Shown here piece after piece: positions 55,142 through 63,303 of a DNA stretch of 64,000 bases (its first letter is position 1; each line of letters starts with the position of its first letter). The stretch lies in contig NZ_JAGHKO010000004.1 of assembly GCF_017742245.1 (NCBI RefSeq), positions 868,001 to 932,000 of the forward strand, written 5' to 3'. The notes below the pieces were generated by a model that did no database searches, was not told the DNA's origin, and saw only the letters and a program-made list of their open reading frames with translations. Position numbers and translations under genes: made by a program. The DNA is from Niastella soli. Its GTDB lineage: Bacteria; Bacteroidota; Bacteroidia; Chitinophagales; Chitinophagaceae.

Positions 55142-56026
55142 TCATAAGGTAAATATTTCGTTAGCTAAGGTAAGACTTTTAGCCAGCGCTGATTTATTTA
55201 AACCGGGCATTTTCTCATATTGTTCTAAATATGATATGAGCCACTCGGTATCGATGTTGCCTACCAGATCATCATTGGCCATGGGGCAACCGCCAATGCC
55301 TTTTAACGCGCCATCGAACCGCCGGCAGCCGGCTTGCCAGGCCGCTTCTATTTTCGCCTGCCGGTTGTGCAAACTACTGTGTAAATGCACCCCGATCTCG
55401 TGTTGCGGCAATTTGTTGATCACATAACTGGTAAGGTCGGTCACCTGTTCAGGAGTGGCCAGGCCAACTGTGTCGGCCAGTGAAATTATCTGCACACCCA
55501 GCGCCGCGATCCGGTTCACCCAATCAAAAACGATGGCGGGTGAATAAGGGTCGCCATAAGGATTGCCAAAACCCATGGAGATATAAATGACCAGTTGTTT
55601 GTTGCTTTGCTCACAAATGCGTTGGATCTCTTTTACCCTTTCCAGCGATTCCCGAATGCTGCTGTTGGTATTTCGCTGTTGAAAGGTTTCACTGACCGAA
55701 AAAGGAAAACCCAGGTAACTGATCTCCTCATAAGCAGCCGCGTCTTCAGCTCCGCGTACATTGGCAATGATAGCCAACAATTGGGTCGTTGTATCAACAG
55801 GGTGGCTCTTTAATCCCTTCAGCACCTCAGCTGTATCGGCCAGTTGCGGGATGGCTTTGGCGGAAACAAAACTGCCAAAATCAAGGGTATGAAACCCAAC
55901 CTGTAACAAAGACTGCAGGTATTCGATCTTTTTTTCGGTGGGAATAAAAGTCTTCCAACCCTGCATGGCGTCTCTGGGACATTCAATCAAATGAATATGC
56001 TTATTATTCAAGGTAAATGATTTCAT
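55142..56026 (-). CDS. Hydroxymethylglutaryl-CoA lyase-like protein
   Basis: TIM-barrel enzyme cleaving HMG-CoA to acetyl-CoA and acetoacetate (leucine breakdown), 294 aa, the usual length. Landmarks: the metal and active-site start IECPRDAMQGW (in place of VGPRDGLQ), ISLADTVGLATPEQV, HLHSS with its HxH metal site, and the catalytic-cysteine loop GALKGIGGCPMANDDLVGN. The altered start motif leaves room for a related homocitrate-type aldol substrate. Upstream in one direction with GSCFA; no acyl-CoA genes nearby. Confidence 0.87.
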   Translation of the reverse strand: MKSFTLNNKHIHLIECPRDAMQGWKTFIPTEKKIEYLQSLLQVGFHTLDFGSFVSAKAIPQLADTAEVLKGLKSHPVDTTTQLLAIIANVRGAEDAAAYEEISYLGFPFSVSETFQQRNTNSSIRESLERVKEIQRICEQSNKQLVIYISMGFGNPYGDPYSPAIVFDWVNRIAALGVQIISLADTVGLATPEQVTDLTSYVINKLPQHEIGVHLHSSLHNRQAKIEAAWQAGCRRFDGALKGIGGCPMANDDLVGNIDTEWLISYLEQYEKMPGLNKSALAKSLTLANEIFTL

Positions 56027-56039
56027 TTTACAGGTTCTG

Positions 56040-56200
56040 TTAACAGGTCCTGAGCGGGCTTGCTCTGAGCGGAGTCGAAGGTCGAAGGACTTGCCAGCCG
56101 ACCGAGCGCCCTAAGCGGAGCCGAAGGGTCGAGGGCGGCCTTCAGGGTTCTGAGTTCCAGGTCCTGAAGAGTGCCGCGACGAGGGGTCTGCCGTCTGCCT
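56040..56200. repeat. GC-rich repeat region with two GCGGAG-CGAAGG words
   Basis: Contains GAGCGGAGTCGAAGG (56078-56092) and AAGCGGAGCCGAAGGG near 56134, sequence like the CTTCGACTCCGCTCAG words widespread between Bacteroidota genes, plus GGTCCTGAGCGGGC. Far GC-richer than the surroundings. No coding frame accepted. Confidence 0.6.
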
Positions 56201-56205
56201 TCGGT

Positions 56206-56227
56206 CGCCGAAGCCTCGGCGTAGGCG
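56206..56227. repeat. REP-like palindrome, copy c
   Basis: CGCC-GAA-GCC-TC-GGC-GTA-GGCG folds as a hairpin with the same loop layout as the copies at 25532 and 27437. Confidence 0.65.
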
Positions 56228-56229
56228 CC

Positions 56230-56252
56230 CCATTGCCTATTTCCTATTGCCC
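56230..56252. repeat. Heptamer cluster at the rlmB stop codon
   Basis: CCATTGC, CTATTTC, CTATTGC in a row. On the reverse strand the rlmB stop TAG at 56237-56239 is the end of GAAATAG, a degenerate unit of the array found at 10587. Confidence 0.85.
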
Positions 56253-57013
56253 ATCCGTGACTTCATCGCCTCATATAAAACTATCCCGGTAGCCACCGAC
56301 ACATTGAACGATTCAAAGCTGCCTGCCATGGGGATCTTTATTTTTTCATCACATATTTTCATCAGCGCGGGAAAAACACCGTTCTCTTCATTTCCCATAA
56401 CTAAACAACAAGGCTCGGTATAATCCAGTTCGTACAGCATTTTACTGGCTGTCATTTCAGTGGCAAAAACCTTAATACCATTGAGGTGCAGGGTATCTAC
56501 CGCCTTCATCAAACTGTTCACCCGGCAAATATTGATCCTTTCCAGGGCGCCGGCCGAGGATTTCAGCGCTTCTTCATTCAGGGCACCTACCCCTTTATCG
56601 GGTATTATAATGGCCTGGGCGCCACAACAAACCGCACTGCGGGCAATAGCACCAATATTGCGCACATCGGTTATCCCATCCAGGATCACAAACAAAGGGG
56701 TTTCACCATTACCCATCACATGGTCTATCACCTGTTGCAGGTCCATATACTGTACCAGTCCTGCAATGGCAATAGTTCCCTGGTGATTGGCCTTGGTAAA
56801 TGATTGTAGCTTTTCGGGCGGCACCTGTTGAATAGGGATGTTTTGCTCCCGTGCCAGTTGCCGGATGGTACCAATGGCATCCCCGCTTACGTTCCGCTGA
56901 AATAATATTTTGTCTATGGGCCGGCCCGATTGAATAGCTTCAATAATAGGCTGTCGGCCTATGATCAATTGTGACTTGTTAATACCTGGTCTTTTTTTAT
57001 GAAATCCTTCCAT
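56237..57013 (-). CDS. rlmB: 23S rRNA 2'-O-ribose methyltransferase (TrmH/RlmB-like)
   Basis: SPOUT methyltransferase, 258 aa, expected to methylate the ribose of G2251 in 23S rRNA using SAM. N-terminal substrate-binding domain ~15-90 (LIIGRQPIIEAIQSGRPIDKI), then the knotted domain with LDGITDVRNIGAIARSA, LVMGNEENGV and IPMAGSFESFNVSVATGIVLYE, the three TrmH motifs. The gene overlaps the NUDIX gene by 17 bp, so the two are translationally linked. Its stop lies in a heptamer repeat. Confidence 0.92.
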   Translation of the reverse strand: MEGFHKKRPGINKSQLIIGRQPIIEAIQSGRPIDKILFQRNVSGDAIGTIRQLAREQNIPIQQVPPEKLQSFTKANHQGTIAIAGLVQYMDLQQVIDHVMGNGETPLFVILDGITDVRNIGAIARSAVCCGAQAIIIPDKGVGALNEEALKSSAGALERINICRVNSLMKAVDTLHLNGIKVFATEMTASKMLYELDYTEPCCLVMGNEENGVFPALMKICDEKIKIPMAGSFESFNVSVATGIVLYEAMKSRMGNRK

Positions 57014-57557
57014 CTGCCAACATCAGTTTTACTTTTAAAATAGCCGCTACCGACATGGAATCGGTGATCTCTCCCCGTTCCACCATTTGATAGGCTTCCT
57101 CAAACGGTATTTTCTTTACCTGTAATTGTTCGGTTTCTTCCGGACTGGCCAGATGCTGGCTCAGTTTCCGCGCAAGATACACAACTGCATATTCGTCGGT
57201 AACAGAATTACTCAGGTGCATCTCCACTATTTTGGTCCATTCCTCTGCTACCAGACCGGTTTCTTCGAGTAACTCCCGTTTGGCCGATTCTACCGGATCA
57301 ACGCCCATTTTACCCCCACCTTCCGGTATCTCCCAGCTGTACTGATCTATGGTAAAGCGATACTGGCCAACCAGGTAGGTATTTAACTCCTCATCAAGCA
57401 CCAGGGCGCCGGTAGCAATGCCCTTAAAGAACACTTTACCATATATGCCCTTTCCCCCCGATGGATTGATCACATCATATTCGTTCACTTTTATCCAGGG
57501 GTTTTCGTAGATCTTCTTTTCACCTAAAACCTTCCAGGGATTAAGATGTTCATTCAT
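56997..57557 (-). CDS. NUDIX hydrolase (ADP-ribose pyrophosphatase-like)
   Basis: A 186-aa NUDIX enzyme, probably splitting ADP-ribose or another nucleoside diphosphate linked to a small group. The full Nudix box is present (G-x5-E-x7-RELLEETGL). SWEIPEGGGK just before it and the start NPWKVLGEKKIYENPWIKV are typical of the ADPRase branch. The frame is open to 57641, but a terminator hairpin (57590-57617) lies within that extension, so translation from the ATG at 57557 is chosen. rlmB overlaps its end. Confidence 0.92.
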   Translation of the reverse strand: MNEHLNPWKVLGEKKIYENPWIKVNEYDVINPSGGKGIYGKVFFKGIATGALVLDEELNTYLVGQYRFTIDQYSWEIPEGGGKMGVDPVESAKRELLEETGLVAEEWTKIVEMHLSNSVTDEYAVVYLARKLSQHLASPEETEQLQVKKIPFEEAYQMVERGEITDSMSVAAILKVKLMLADGRIS

Positions 57558-57589
57558 AGGCCGAAAATAAAGCATCTGGTACAAATAAA

Positions 57590-57617
57590 CAGCCCCCCCG
57601 ATGTATCGGGAGGGCTG
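57590..57617 (-). terminator. Terminator after the coiled-coil gene
   Basis: CAGCCCTCCCGAT and ATCGGGGGGGCTG pair around a 2-nt centre, followed by TTTATTTG on the reverse strand. Hairpin and flank closely resemble the metK terminator at 58437-58463. Confidence 0.92.
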
Positions 57618-57643
57618 AATAATAAGTTTGTAACTAAACATAA

Positions 57644-57988
57644 TTATTTAAGCTTAAATATTATGGTAACCAATAAACCAGCTAATCCCATCATCATCCC
57701 AATGATCCATTTCAATTGCTCTTTAAACCCTTGTTCCATTCGGACTTCCACCCGGTTAATTTCCTTTTTAACTTCGTTCATTTCCTTTTTAACTTCATTC
57801 ACGTCCTTTCTAACTTCGTTAACAGCATTGTGCAAATCTGATTTTGTAGCTAATCTGTCCCTTTCAACCTCAAACTTACAGTCGATCATGCCTTCTATTT
57901 CCTGCACAAGTACATTGGCATCCTCCCCATTCTTGAAGTGTTTATTAAACAACTCATAAATTTTTAAAGTTTGTGATGCTGTAACCAT
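57644..57988 (-). CDS. Coiled-coil protein with C-terminal membrane anchor (DUF1640-like)
   Basis: A 114-aa protein. Residues 1-45 are helical; ~48-92 form a charged coiled coil with a near-exact heptad repeat (NEVRKDV, NEVKKEM, NEVKKEI), also visible as DNA repeats of about 21 bp around 57760-57835. Residues ~93-111 (IIGMMMGLAGLLVTIIFKL) are a single membrane helix. The RDRLATKSDLHNAVNEV segment resembles DUF1640-type proteins and phage-like coiled-coil proteins. Function unknown. The terminator at 57590 ends the gene. Confidence 0.82.
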   Translation of the reverse strand: MVTASQTLKIYELFNKHFKNGEDANVLVQEIEGMIDCKFEVERDRLATKSDLHNAVNEVRKDVNEVKKEMNEVKKEINRVEVRMEQGFKEQLKWIIGMMMGLAGLLVTIIFKLK

Positions 57989-58090
57989 GCGTTCAATCTT
58001 TTAACAAATATAAAAAAATCCCCCAATACAAACAAGCATAAAATAAACATAAACAAATTATATTCAACAACTTATGTGTACCGTTATGAG

Positions 58091-58141
58091 TTCAAATTAT
58101 TACCGCATACCGAAAACTTGGTTGATCTTTCTTACATAATC
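58091..58141 (-). pseudogene. Remnant of a duplicated metK 3' end
   Basis: 45 of 51 bases match 58486-58536, the end of metK and its following bases. On the reverse strand the remnant reads DYVRKINQVFGMR and stop, against [13 protein letters not shown] and stop in metK. Similarity ends abruptly at both sides, so a whole second gene is not present. Confidence 0.8.
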
Positions 58142-58436
58142 TATCTGGTTGAACCCATAGAAGATGCTACAAATAAACAGTCCGATCTCAGCTTTAACCG
58201 AGCGGCGATGAATTATCTCTTAGCCATGAAAACCAAACGGTCCGTCATATTTTACAATGTAGTATAGCATATTATGTTATTTTAATGAACCGTAACCTAC
58301 TCCCGTTGAATTTCCAAATCCCACCTCCCAGGCAAAAGCATTTTGTTCCGGCGTTCCTTCAATAATTACTGGGCATATGTTTACCCTGTAGCTTATTTCG
58401 ATCCGGTTGGATCAATAGAAGCGACTACAAATAAAC

Positions 58437-58463
58437 AGCCCCCCCGATAAATCGGGGGGGCTG
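58437..58463 (-). terminator. Terminator after metK
   Basis: CAGCCCCCCCGAT and ATCGGGGGGGCTG pair over 13 bp, with TTTATTTG following on the reverse strand, 31 bp after the metK stop. Confidence 0.94.
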
Positions 58464-58493
58464 AATAATATGTTGTTCTATAAATTCGAATTA

Positions 58494-59747
58494 TTACCGG
58501 ATACCAAAAGCCTGTTTGATCTTTCTTACATAATCCAGCTTCTCCCAGGTAAACAGTTCCACTTTTTTCTTTACAGTTTTGCCATCAGGAGCAGTGAAGG
58601 TTTTTTCTACTATCTCAGGTTGACGGCCCATGTGACCATAAGCAGCTGTTTCGCTGTAGATAGGATTACGCAGTTTCAGGCGCTGCTCAATAAAGTAAGG
58701 ACGCATATCGAAGATCTGAGAAACGCGTTTTGCGATCTCGCCATCGGTCAGTTCTACCTTAGCAGTGCCATAAGTATTGATGTACAATCCCATTGGCTGG
58801 GCAACACCGATAGCATATGAAACCTGTACCAGTACTTCATCACACAAACCGGCAGCTACCAGGTTCTTGGCAATGTGACGGGTTGCATAAGCAGCAGAAC
58901 GGTCAACTTTTGAAGGATCTTTTCCGCTGAATGCACCACCACCGTGAGCACCTTTACCACCATAAGTATCAACGATGATCTTACGACCAGTTAAACCAGT
59001 ATCGCCGTGTGGACCACCGATCACGAATTTACCGGTAGGGTTTACGTGATACTTGATCTTGTCGTTGAACAGGTGAGCATATTTTTTATACTTGGCCTTA
59101 ACGCGTGGGATCAGGATGTTGATCACATCTTCCTTGATCTTTTTAGCCATTTTTGCTTCCGTATCAAAATCATCGTGTTGTGTACTTACAACAATAGCAT
59201 CAATACGAACGGGCTTGTTGTTATCATCGTACTCGAGGGTAACCTGGCTCTTTGCATCAGGACGCAGGTACTCGATCTTTTTGTTTTCGCGACGCAGCGC
59301 AGCCAGCTCGATCAATAATTTATGGGCAATGTCCAAAGCCAGTGGCATATAATCTTCCGTTTCGTTACTGGCGTAACCAAACATCATACCCTGGTCACCG
59401 GCGCCTTGGTCTTCTTTTTTGGTTCTGTCAACACCCTGATTGATATCAGAAGATTGTTCGTGAATAGCAGATAATACCCCGCAAGAACTTGCTTCAAACA
59501 TGTATTCGCTCTTGGTATAACCAATTTTGCGGATCACTTCACGGGCAATTGTCTGCACATCAAGATATGCCTTAGATTTTACTTCACCTGCCAGAACCAC
59601 CTGACCGGTTGTTACCAAGGTTTCACAAGCTACTTTTGATTGGGCGTCAAAAGCCAGGAAGTTATCAATCAGAGCATCAGAGATCTGGTCAGCTACTTTA
59701 TCAGGATGACCTTCCGAAACACTTTCAGAAGTAAATAAATAAGGCAT
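58494..59747 (-). CDS. metK: S-adenosylmethionine synthetase
   Basis: Makes SAM from methionine and ATP; 417 aa, within the range of Bacteroidota MetK (longer than the 384 aa of E. coli by an insert before residue ~200). Landmarks: [21 protein letters not shown], the hexapeptide [32 protein letters not shown] and GGAFSGKDP, the P-loop-like GHGG-type stretch. Active-site residues seem complete. Possible leader of ~130 nt without a SAM riboswitch I recognise. Own terminator, then decayed copies of its 3' end. Confidence 0.96.
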   Translation of the reverse strand: MPYLFTSESVSEGHPDKVADQISDALIDNFLAFDAQSKVACETLVTTGQVVLAGEVKSKAYLDVQTIAREVIRKIGYTKSEYMFEASSCGVLSAIHEQSSDINQGVDRTKKEDQGAGDQGMMFGYASNETEDYMPLALDIAHKLLIELAALRRENKKIEYLRPDAKSQVTLEYDDNNKPVRIDAIVVSTQHDDFDTEAKMAKKIKEDVINILIPRVKAKYKKYAHLFNDKIKYHVNPTGKFVIGGPHGDTGLTGRKIIVDTYGGKGAHGGGAFSGKDPSKVDRSAAYATRHIAKNLVAAGLCDEVLVQVSYAIGVAQPMGLYINTYGTAKVELTDGEIAKRVSQIFDMRPYFIEQRLKLRNPIYSETAAYGHMGRQPEIVEKTFTAPDGKTVKKKVELFTWEKLDYVRKIKQAFGIR

Positions 59748-59881
59748 ACTAATTTTTGTTTGATGGAATTGTATAGAATATTAATGGGTAAATATATAAG
59801 TTCTCCGCTATAAGTGCTAAGTATTATGCTGTTGAATTGTAAACATCATGTTATTAACTTATCACTTATGGTACGTACTAC

Positions 59882-60694
59882 TTATTTGGTAAGATCGTTG
59901 TATAGTTGCAGATAATCTGTTAAATCAGACTCGGCATTATAGGTGAGTACCTTCTTGCCTTTTACTTTCCCAAATTCCTCTACCAGTTTCTTATCTACTT
60001 TATCAGCACCAAAGGTAATAGCATCAGCATAGGTTGCTCCACCCCGCATCATAGCAGTGGTTGTACCTTCTTTATAAGGTTCCAGGTCCTTTTCTTTTAC
60101 AACAGAACTGATGGATGCAATTTTCAGAAAATCATCACCCAGCTTTTCCTTTGCCGTATTGTTTCCAATGGTATAGATAACCTTGCTGTGAGAGAACACG
60201 GGCTCTTTCTTATACGCCGTCTTTTGATACAGGGGAATTAACCCGGTCATCCAGCCACTGCAATGTATAATGTCAGGAGGCCAGCCAAATTTCTTTACGG
60301 TTTCCAGGGCGCCTTTGCAAAAAAATACGGTACGCAGGTCATTGTCTTCATGCCACTTTTCACTTTCATCGTGAAAGATGGTTTTACGCTTGAACAGATC
60401 TTCATTGTCCAAAAAGTAAACCTGTAAACGTGCATTGGGTAAAGAAGCTACTTTAATCTGCAGGGGATAATCATCATTACCAACCGATACATTAATGCCC
60501 GACAATCTAACCACTTCATGAAGGCGATGACGTCTTTCGTTGATGACCCCAAATCTGGGCATAATACAACGTACCTCAAAGCCATTTTCATTTGCCTTTA
60601 TTGCCAACCGGTTTACCGTTTCGGAAAATTCCGTTAACTCCAGATAGGGGGACATTTCGTTAGCAATAAATAAAATTCTTTTCTTTGTCAGCAT
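59882..60694 (-). CDS. Glycogen/starch synthase N-terminal-type protein (GT5), short form
   Basis: A 270-aa protein matching the N-terminal (ADP-glucose-side opposite) half of glycosyltransferase family 5: KRILFIANEMSPYLELTEFS takes the place of the KxGGL start, then CIMPRFGVINERRH, VYFLDNEDLF, and PPDIIHCSGWMTGLIPLYQK. Full GT5 enzymes have about 480 aa; here the second Rossmann domain is absent, a short type that Bacteroidota carry often. So donor binding would need a partner or the activity is lost. No glg genes are adjacent. Lies downstream... of panC's divergent start region, 180 bp apart. Confidence 0.85.
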   Translation of the reverse strand: MLTKKRILFIANEMSPYLELTEFSETVNRLAIKANENGFEVRCIMPRFGVINERRHRLHEVVRLSGINVSVGNDDYPLQIKVASLPNARLQVYFLDNEDLFKRKTIFHDESEKWHEDNDLRTVFFCKGALETVKKFGWPPDIIHCSGWMTGLIPLYQKTAYKKEPVFSHSKVIYTIGNNTAKEKLGDDFLKIASISSVVKEKDLEPYKEGTTTAMMRGGATYADAITFGADKVDKKLVEEFGKVKGKKVLTYNAESDLTDYLQLYNDLTK

Positions 60695-60874
60695 TATAGA
60701 TAATAGTTAATGAGCTAACTTTTAAAAATCAGGGTGCAAAGTTAAGGTTTTTTTATTAGTTCTAATTTGTATGTTCCTGGACCCCCGCTTTGCTGCCCTT
60801 AAACTGAATGAATGATGAACCAGGTTCCCATAGAAACAGGAACAGGGAACCGGCAAAACTTAAAATTTCGTTAA

Positions 60875-61729
60875 ATGATCATATTTAAATATGCCGAACC
60901 GCTTGCCAGGTATATTCAGCAGCAGAAAGCCGCCGGAAAACAAGTAGGGTTTGTACCTACCATGGGCGCCCTGCACAATGGACACATTGCCCTTATTGAC
61001 CAGTCAAAACAGGCTACGGCGGTAACCGTTTGCAGTATTTTTGTAAATCCCACCCAGTTCAATAACCCCAATGATTATCAATTATATCCCCAAACCATTG
61101 AACAGGATATAGTTAAACTGGAAGCCGCGGGTTGCGACGCCCTGTTCCTGCCCTCCATAGCTGAAATGTACCCCCAGGGCACTACCGGTTTGGAACATTA
61201 TGACCTGGGTTACCTGGAAACCCTGCTGGAAGGAAAATACCGCCCCGGCCATTTTCAGGGCGTATGCCAGGTGATGTTCCGTTTACTCAGCATGGTTCAG
61301 CCGCATCAATTATTTATGGGCCAGAAGGATTATCAGCAGTGTATGGTGGTTAGCCGGCTGTTGACGCTGATGCAGTCCCCCATCCAACTGATCACCTGCC
61401 CTACCCTGCGCGAACCCGACGGACTGGCCATGAGCAGCCGTAATATGCGTTTAACGCCCGAAGACCGGCAAAAAGCCACCGCTATATACCAATGTCTTAT
61501 CCTTATAAAACAACAACTCAACCAGGGAGTGTTCTGGCCTGTTATTAAAGAGAAGGCTGAAAAAATGCTCACCGATGCCGGTTTCAGGATCGATTATGTG
61601 GAACTGGCCGATGCCAATACCCTGCAGCCTGCCACTGCCAACCTGGCTACTGTTTACCAGGGCGCCCGGGTAGCTTTAATTGCCGCCTTCCTGCATGATG
61701 TAAGATTAATTGATAATATGTTGATGTAA
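60875..61729 (+). CDS. panC: Pantothenate synthetase
   Basis: Joins pantoate and beta-alanine with ATP, the last step to pantothenate (CoA precursor); 284 aa. HxGH nucleotidyl motif H34-N-G-H37 in PTMGALHNGHIAL; NPTQFNNPNDYQLYP; GKYRPGHFQGVCQVM; and the KMSKS-like MSSRNMRL, all intact. Followed 66 bp later by panD, which supplies its beta-alanine; the pair is probably one operon. Confidence 0.97.
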   Translation: MIIFKYAEPLARYIQQQKAAGKQVGFVPTMGALHNGHIALIDQSKQATAVTVCSIFVNPTQFNNPNDYQLYPQTIEQDIVKLEAAGCDALFLPSIAEMYPQGTTGLEHYDLGYLETLLEGKYRPGHFQGVCQVMFRLLSMVQPHQLFMGQKDYQQCMVVSRLLTLMQSPIQLITCPTLREPDGLAMSSRNMRLTPEDRQKATAIYQCLILIKQQLNQGVFWPVIKEKAEKMLTDAGFRIDYVELADANTLQPATANLATVYQGARVALIAAFLHDVRLIDNMLM

Positions 61730-61795
61730 TTGTTATATAATAAATTCACTAGCTTGCGCCCGTTTTAAATAAAACAGAATAACAAGAACTACAGT

Positions 61796-62140
61796 ATGCA
61801 AATTGAAATATTAAAATCGAAAGTACACCGCGCCGTGATCACTGAAGCGAACCTGAATTATGTGGGCAGTTTAACCCTCGATGAAGACCTGATGGAGGCG
61901 GCCAATATGATCGAAAATGAGAAAGTACAAATAGTAAACGTAAATAACGGTACCCGAATTGAAACCTACCTCATAAAAGGCAAACGCGGCTCTGGCGTAT
62001 GCTGTTTGAACGGTCCCGCTGCCCGACAGGGCGCCGTAGGCGATATTGTGATCGTTATTTCCTACGCCATCATGGATTTTGAAGAAGCAAAAAAACACAA
62101 ACCATTTATTGTATTTCCCAAAGAAGGAAATAAATTGTAA
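61796..62140 (+). CDS. panD: Aspartate 1-decarboxylase
   Basis: Makes beta-alanine from aspartate; 114 aa. Pyruvoyl enzyme made by self-cleavage between Gly24 and Ser25, seen here in [13 protein letters not shown]. Other markers: [29 protein letters not shown], and [22 protein letters not shown]. Intact and of normal length (117-126 typical, slightly short). Directly downstream of panC; both enzymes serve CoA synthesis. Confidence 0.96.
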   Translation: MQIEILKSKVHRAVITEANLNYVGSLTLDEDLMEAANMIENEKVQIVNVNNGTRIETYLIKGKRGSGVCCLNGPAARQGAVGDIVIVISYAIMDFEEAKKHKPFIVFPKEGNKL

Positions 62141-62194
62141 CTATTTACATGATAATAAGTTCGCATGTTTACAGGCTGGTTGAAAGAACCGGTC

Positions 62195-62243
62195 CTGCAA
62201 AAAACTTGTCAACTTGTTAACCTGTCACTTACTAACTTGTAAC
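62195..62243. repeat. AACTTGT-type short repeats
   Basis: ACTTGTCAACTTGTTAACCT and ACTAACTTGTAACC: the 7-base words CAACTTG, TAACTTG recur, in the style of the other intergenic arms but without a clear inverted partner. Confidence 0.5.
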
Positions 62244-62253
62244 CGGCATAACT

Positions 62254-62261
62254 TAAATTTG
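62254..62261 (+). promoter_or_regulatory. -7 element TAAATTTG
   Basis: Perfect TAnnTTTG, 19 bp before the ATG at 62281. Confidence 0.6.
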
Positions 62262-62280
62262 TAGTTATAATCGCCCCCGT

Positions 62281-63303
62281 ATGAATAAAAAAATCCTGAG
62301 CATATTACAGTATCTCCTATTCCTGGGACTCAGTATTTTTTTAGTATGGTGGTCGGTTCGAAAAATTACCGATAAAGGCTGGGAAGATATTAAAGATGCA
62401 TTCCGTAATGCCAACTACCTGCTTATTGTTCCGGTAATGATCACCTTGTTATTAAGTCATTACAGCAGGGCGTTGCGTTGGAAGATATTAATGGAACCCT
62501 TGGGCTATAAACCCAGGGTTTTTAATATTTACATGGCCGTGCTCATTGGCTATATGGCTAATCTGGCTGTTCCCCGGCTGGGTGAAGTACTCAAATGCAC
62601 CATACTGGCACGGTATGAAAAAGTGCCAGCAGATAAACTGGTAGGTACCATTGTTGCTGAACGCGCGTTTGATGTGTTATGTCTGGTATTGGTTATTTTG
62701 ATCACTTTTTTTACCCAGGCCGACCTCATTGGCGGGTACCTCAACGACACCCTGAATACCATTGTTCAATCAAAGACCAGTTCGCTCTCCCTATCCAAAA
62801 TAATGGTCCTGGTTGGCGTGCTGTTACTGGGCATAACGGCCGTGATCGTTGTATTTAAAAAGTTCTCACACATTAAGTTCATTCAAAAGATCAAGACCAT
62901 TTTCGAAGGGATCTGGCATGGCATTACCAGTGTACGGTACCTGAAAAATAAAGGCTGGTTCGTATTTCATACCATTTTCATTTGGAGTATGTACCTGCTA
63001 AGTGTGCAGATCGGTTTCTGGGCCATGAAAGATACCGCTGTGTACACCATTCCGAACGCATTATCAGTATTGACCATGGGCAGTCTGGCTATGATTGTAC
63101 CAGCACCCGGCGGCGGTATTGGTGTGTATGCCTGGTTTGTACAAAACACCATGCTGATCTACGGGCTAAAAGAAACCATTGGTTTTGCTTTTGGACAGCT
63201 GATGTGGTCGGTTCAATTCTTTTTTGCCTTGCTCAGTGGATTTTTGGCCCTGAGCCTGTTGCCGTATTTTAACAAAAGAACTACAGTAAATGAGAAAAGC
63301 TGA
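62281..63303 (+). CDS. Flippase-like integral membrane protein (UPF0104, LPG-synthase TM domain)
   Basis: A 340-aa inner-membrane protein with about eight hydrophobic segments. It matches the lysylphosphatidylglycerol synthase membrane-domain family without the catalytic half: LIVPVMITLLLSHYSRALRWKILMEPLGY near the start, YMANLAVPRLGEVLKCTILARYEKVP, GTIVAERAFDVL, and PAPGGGIGVYAWF. These are thought to flip lipids or other amphiphiles. It overlaps rfaE2 by 14 bp, so the two are translationally coupled, which hints at envelope glycolipid work (inference). Confidence 0.9.
   Translation: MNKKILSILQYLLFLGLSIFLVWWSVRKITDKGWEDIKDAFRNANYLLIVPVMITLLLSHYSRALRWKILMEPLGYKPRVFNIYMAVLIGYMANLAVPRLGEVLKCTILARYEKVPADKLVGTIVAERAFDVLCLVLVILITFFTQADLIGGYLNDTLNTIVQSKTSSLSLSKIMVLVGVLLLGITAVIVVFKKFSHIKFIQKIKTIFEGIWHGITSVRYLKNKGWFVFHTIFIWSMYLLSVQIGFWAMKDTAVYTIPNALSVLTMGSLAMIVPAPGGGIGVYAWFVQNTMLIYGLKETIGFAFGQLMWSVQFFFALLSGFLALSLLPYFNKRTTVNEKS

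Larger units (their letters stand above)
57989..58493. other. Intergenic mosaic of metK 3'-end copies
   Basis: 505 bp with no intact gene. It contains a diverged copy of the last 15 codons of metK (58091-58141), two further copies of the terminator flank (CTACAAATAAACAG at 58167-58180 and 58425-58438; TACAAATAAACAG also at 57580-57592), and the metK terminator. A 63-codon forward frame (58076-58267) is only the antisense reading of this remnant. Confidence 0.7.

Noticed and set aside
57558-57641. 28-residue N-terminal extension of the NUDIX protein
   Set aside because: Contains a strong terminator hairpin of the upstream gene.
58076-58267. 63-codon forward frame downstream of metK
   Set aside because: It is the antisense reading of the metK-tail remnant, resembling the antisense frame at the real metK end.
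59748-59881. SAM riboswitch upstream of metK
   Set aside because: The ~130-nt leader lacks the conserved cores of the SAM riboswitch classes I know; no stable stem set seen.
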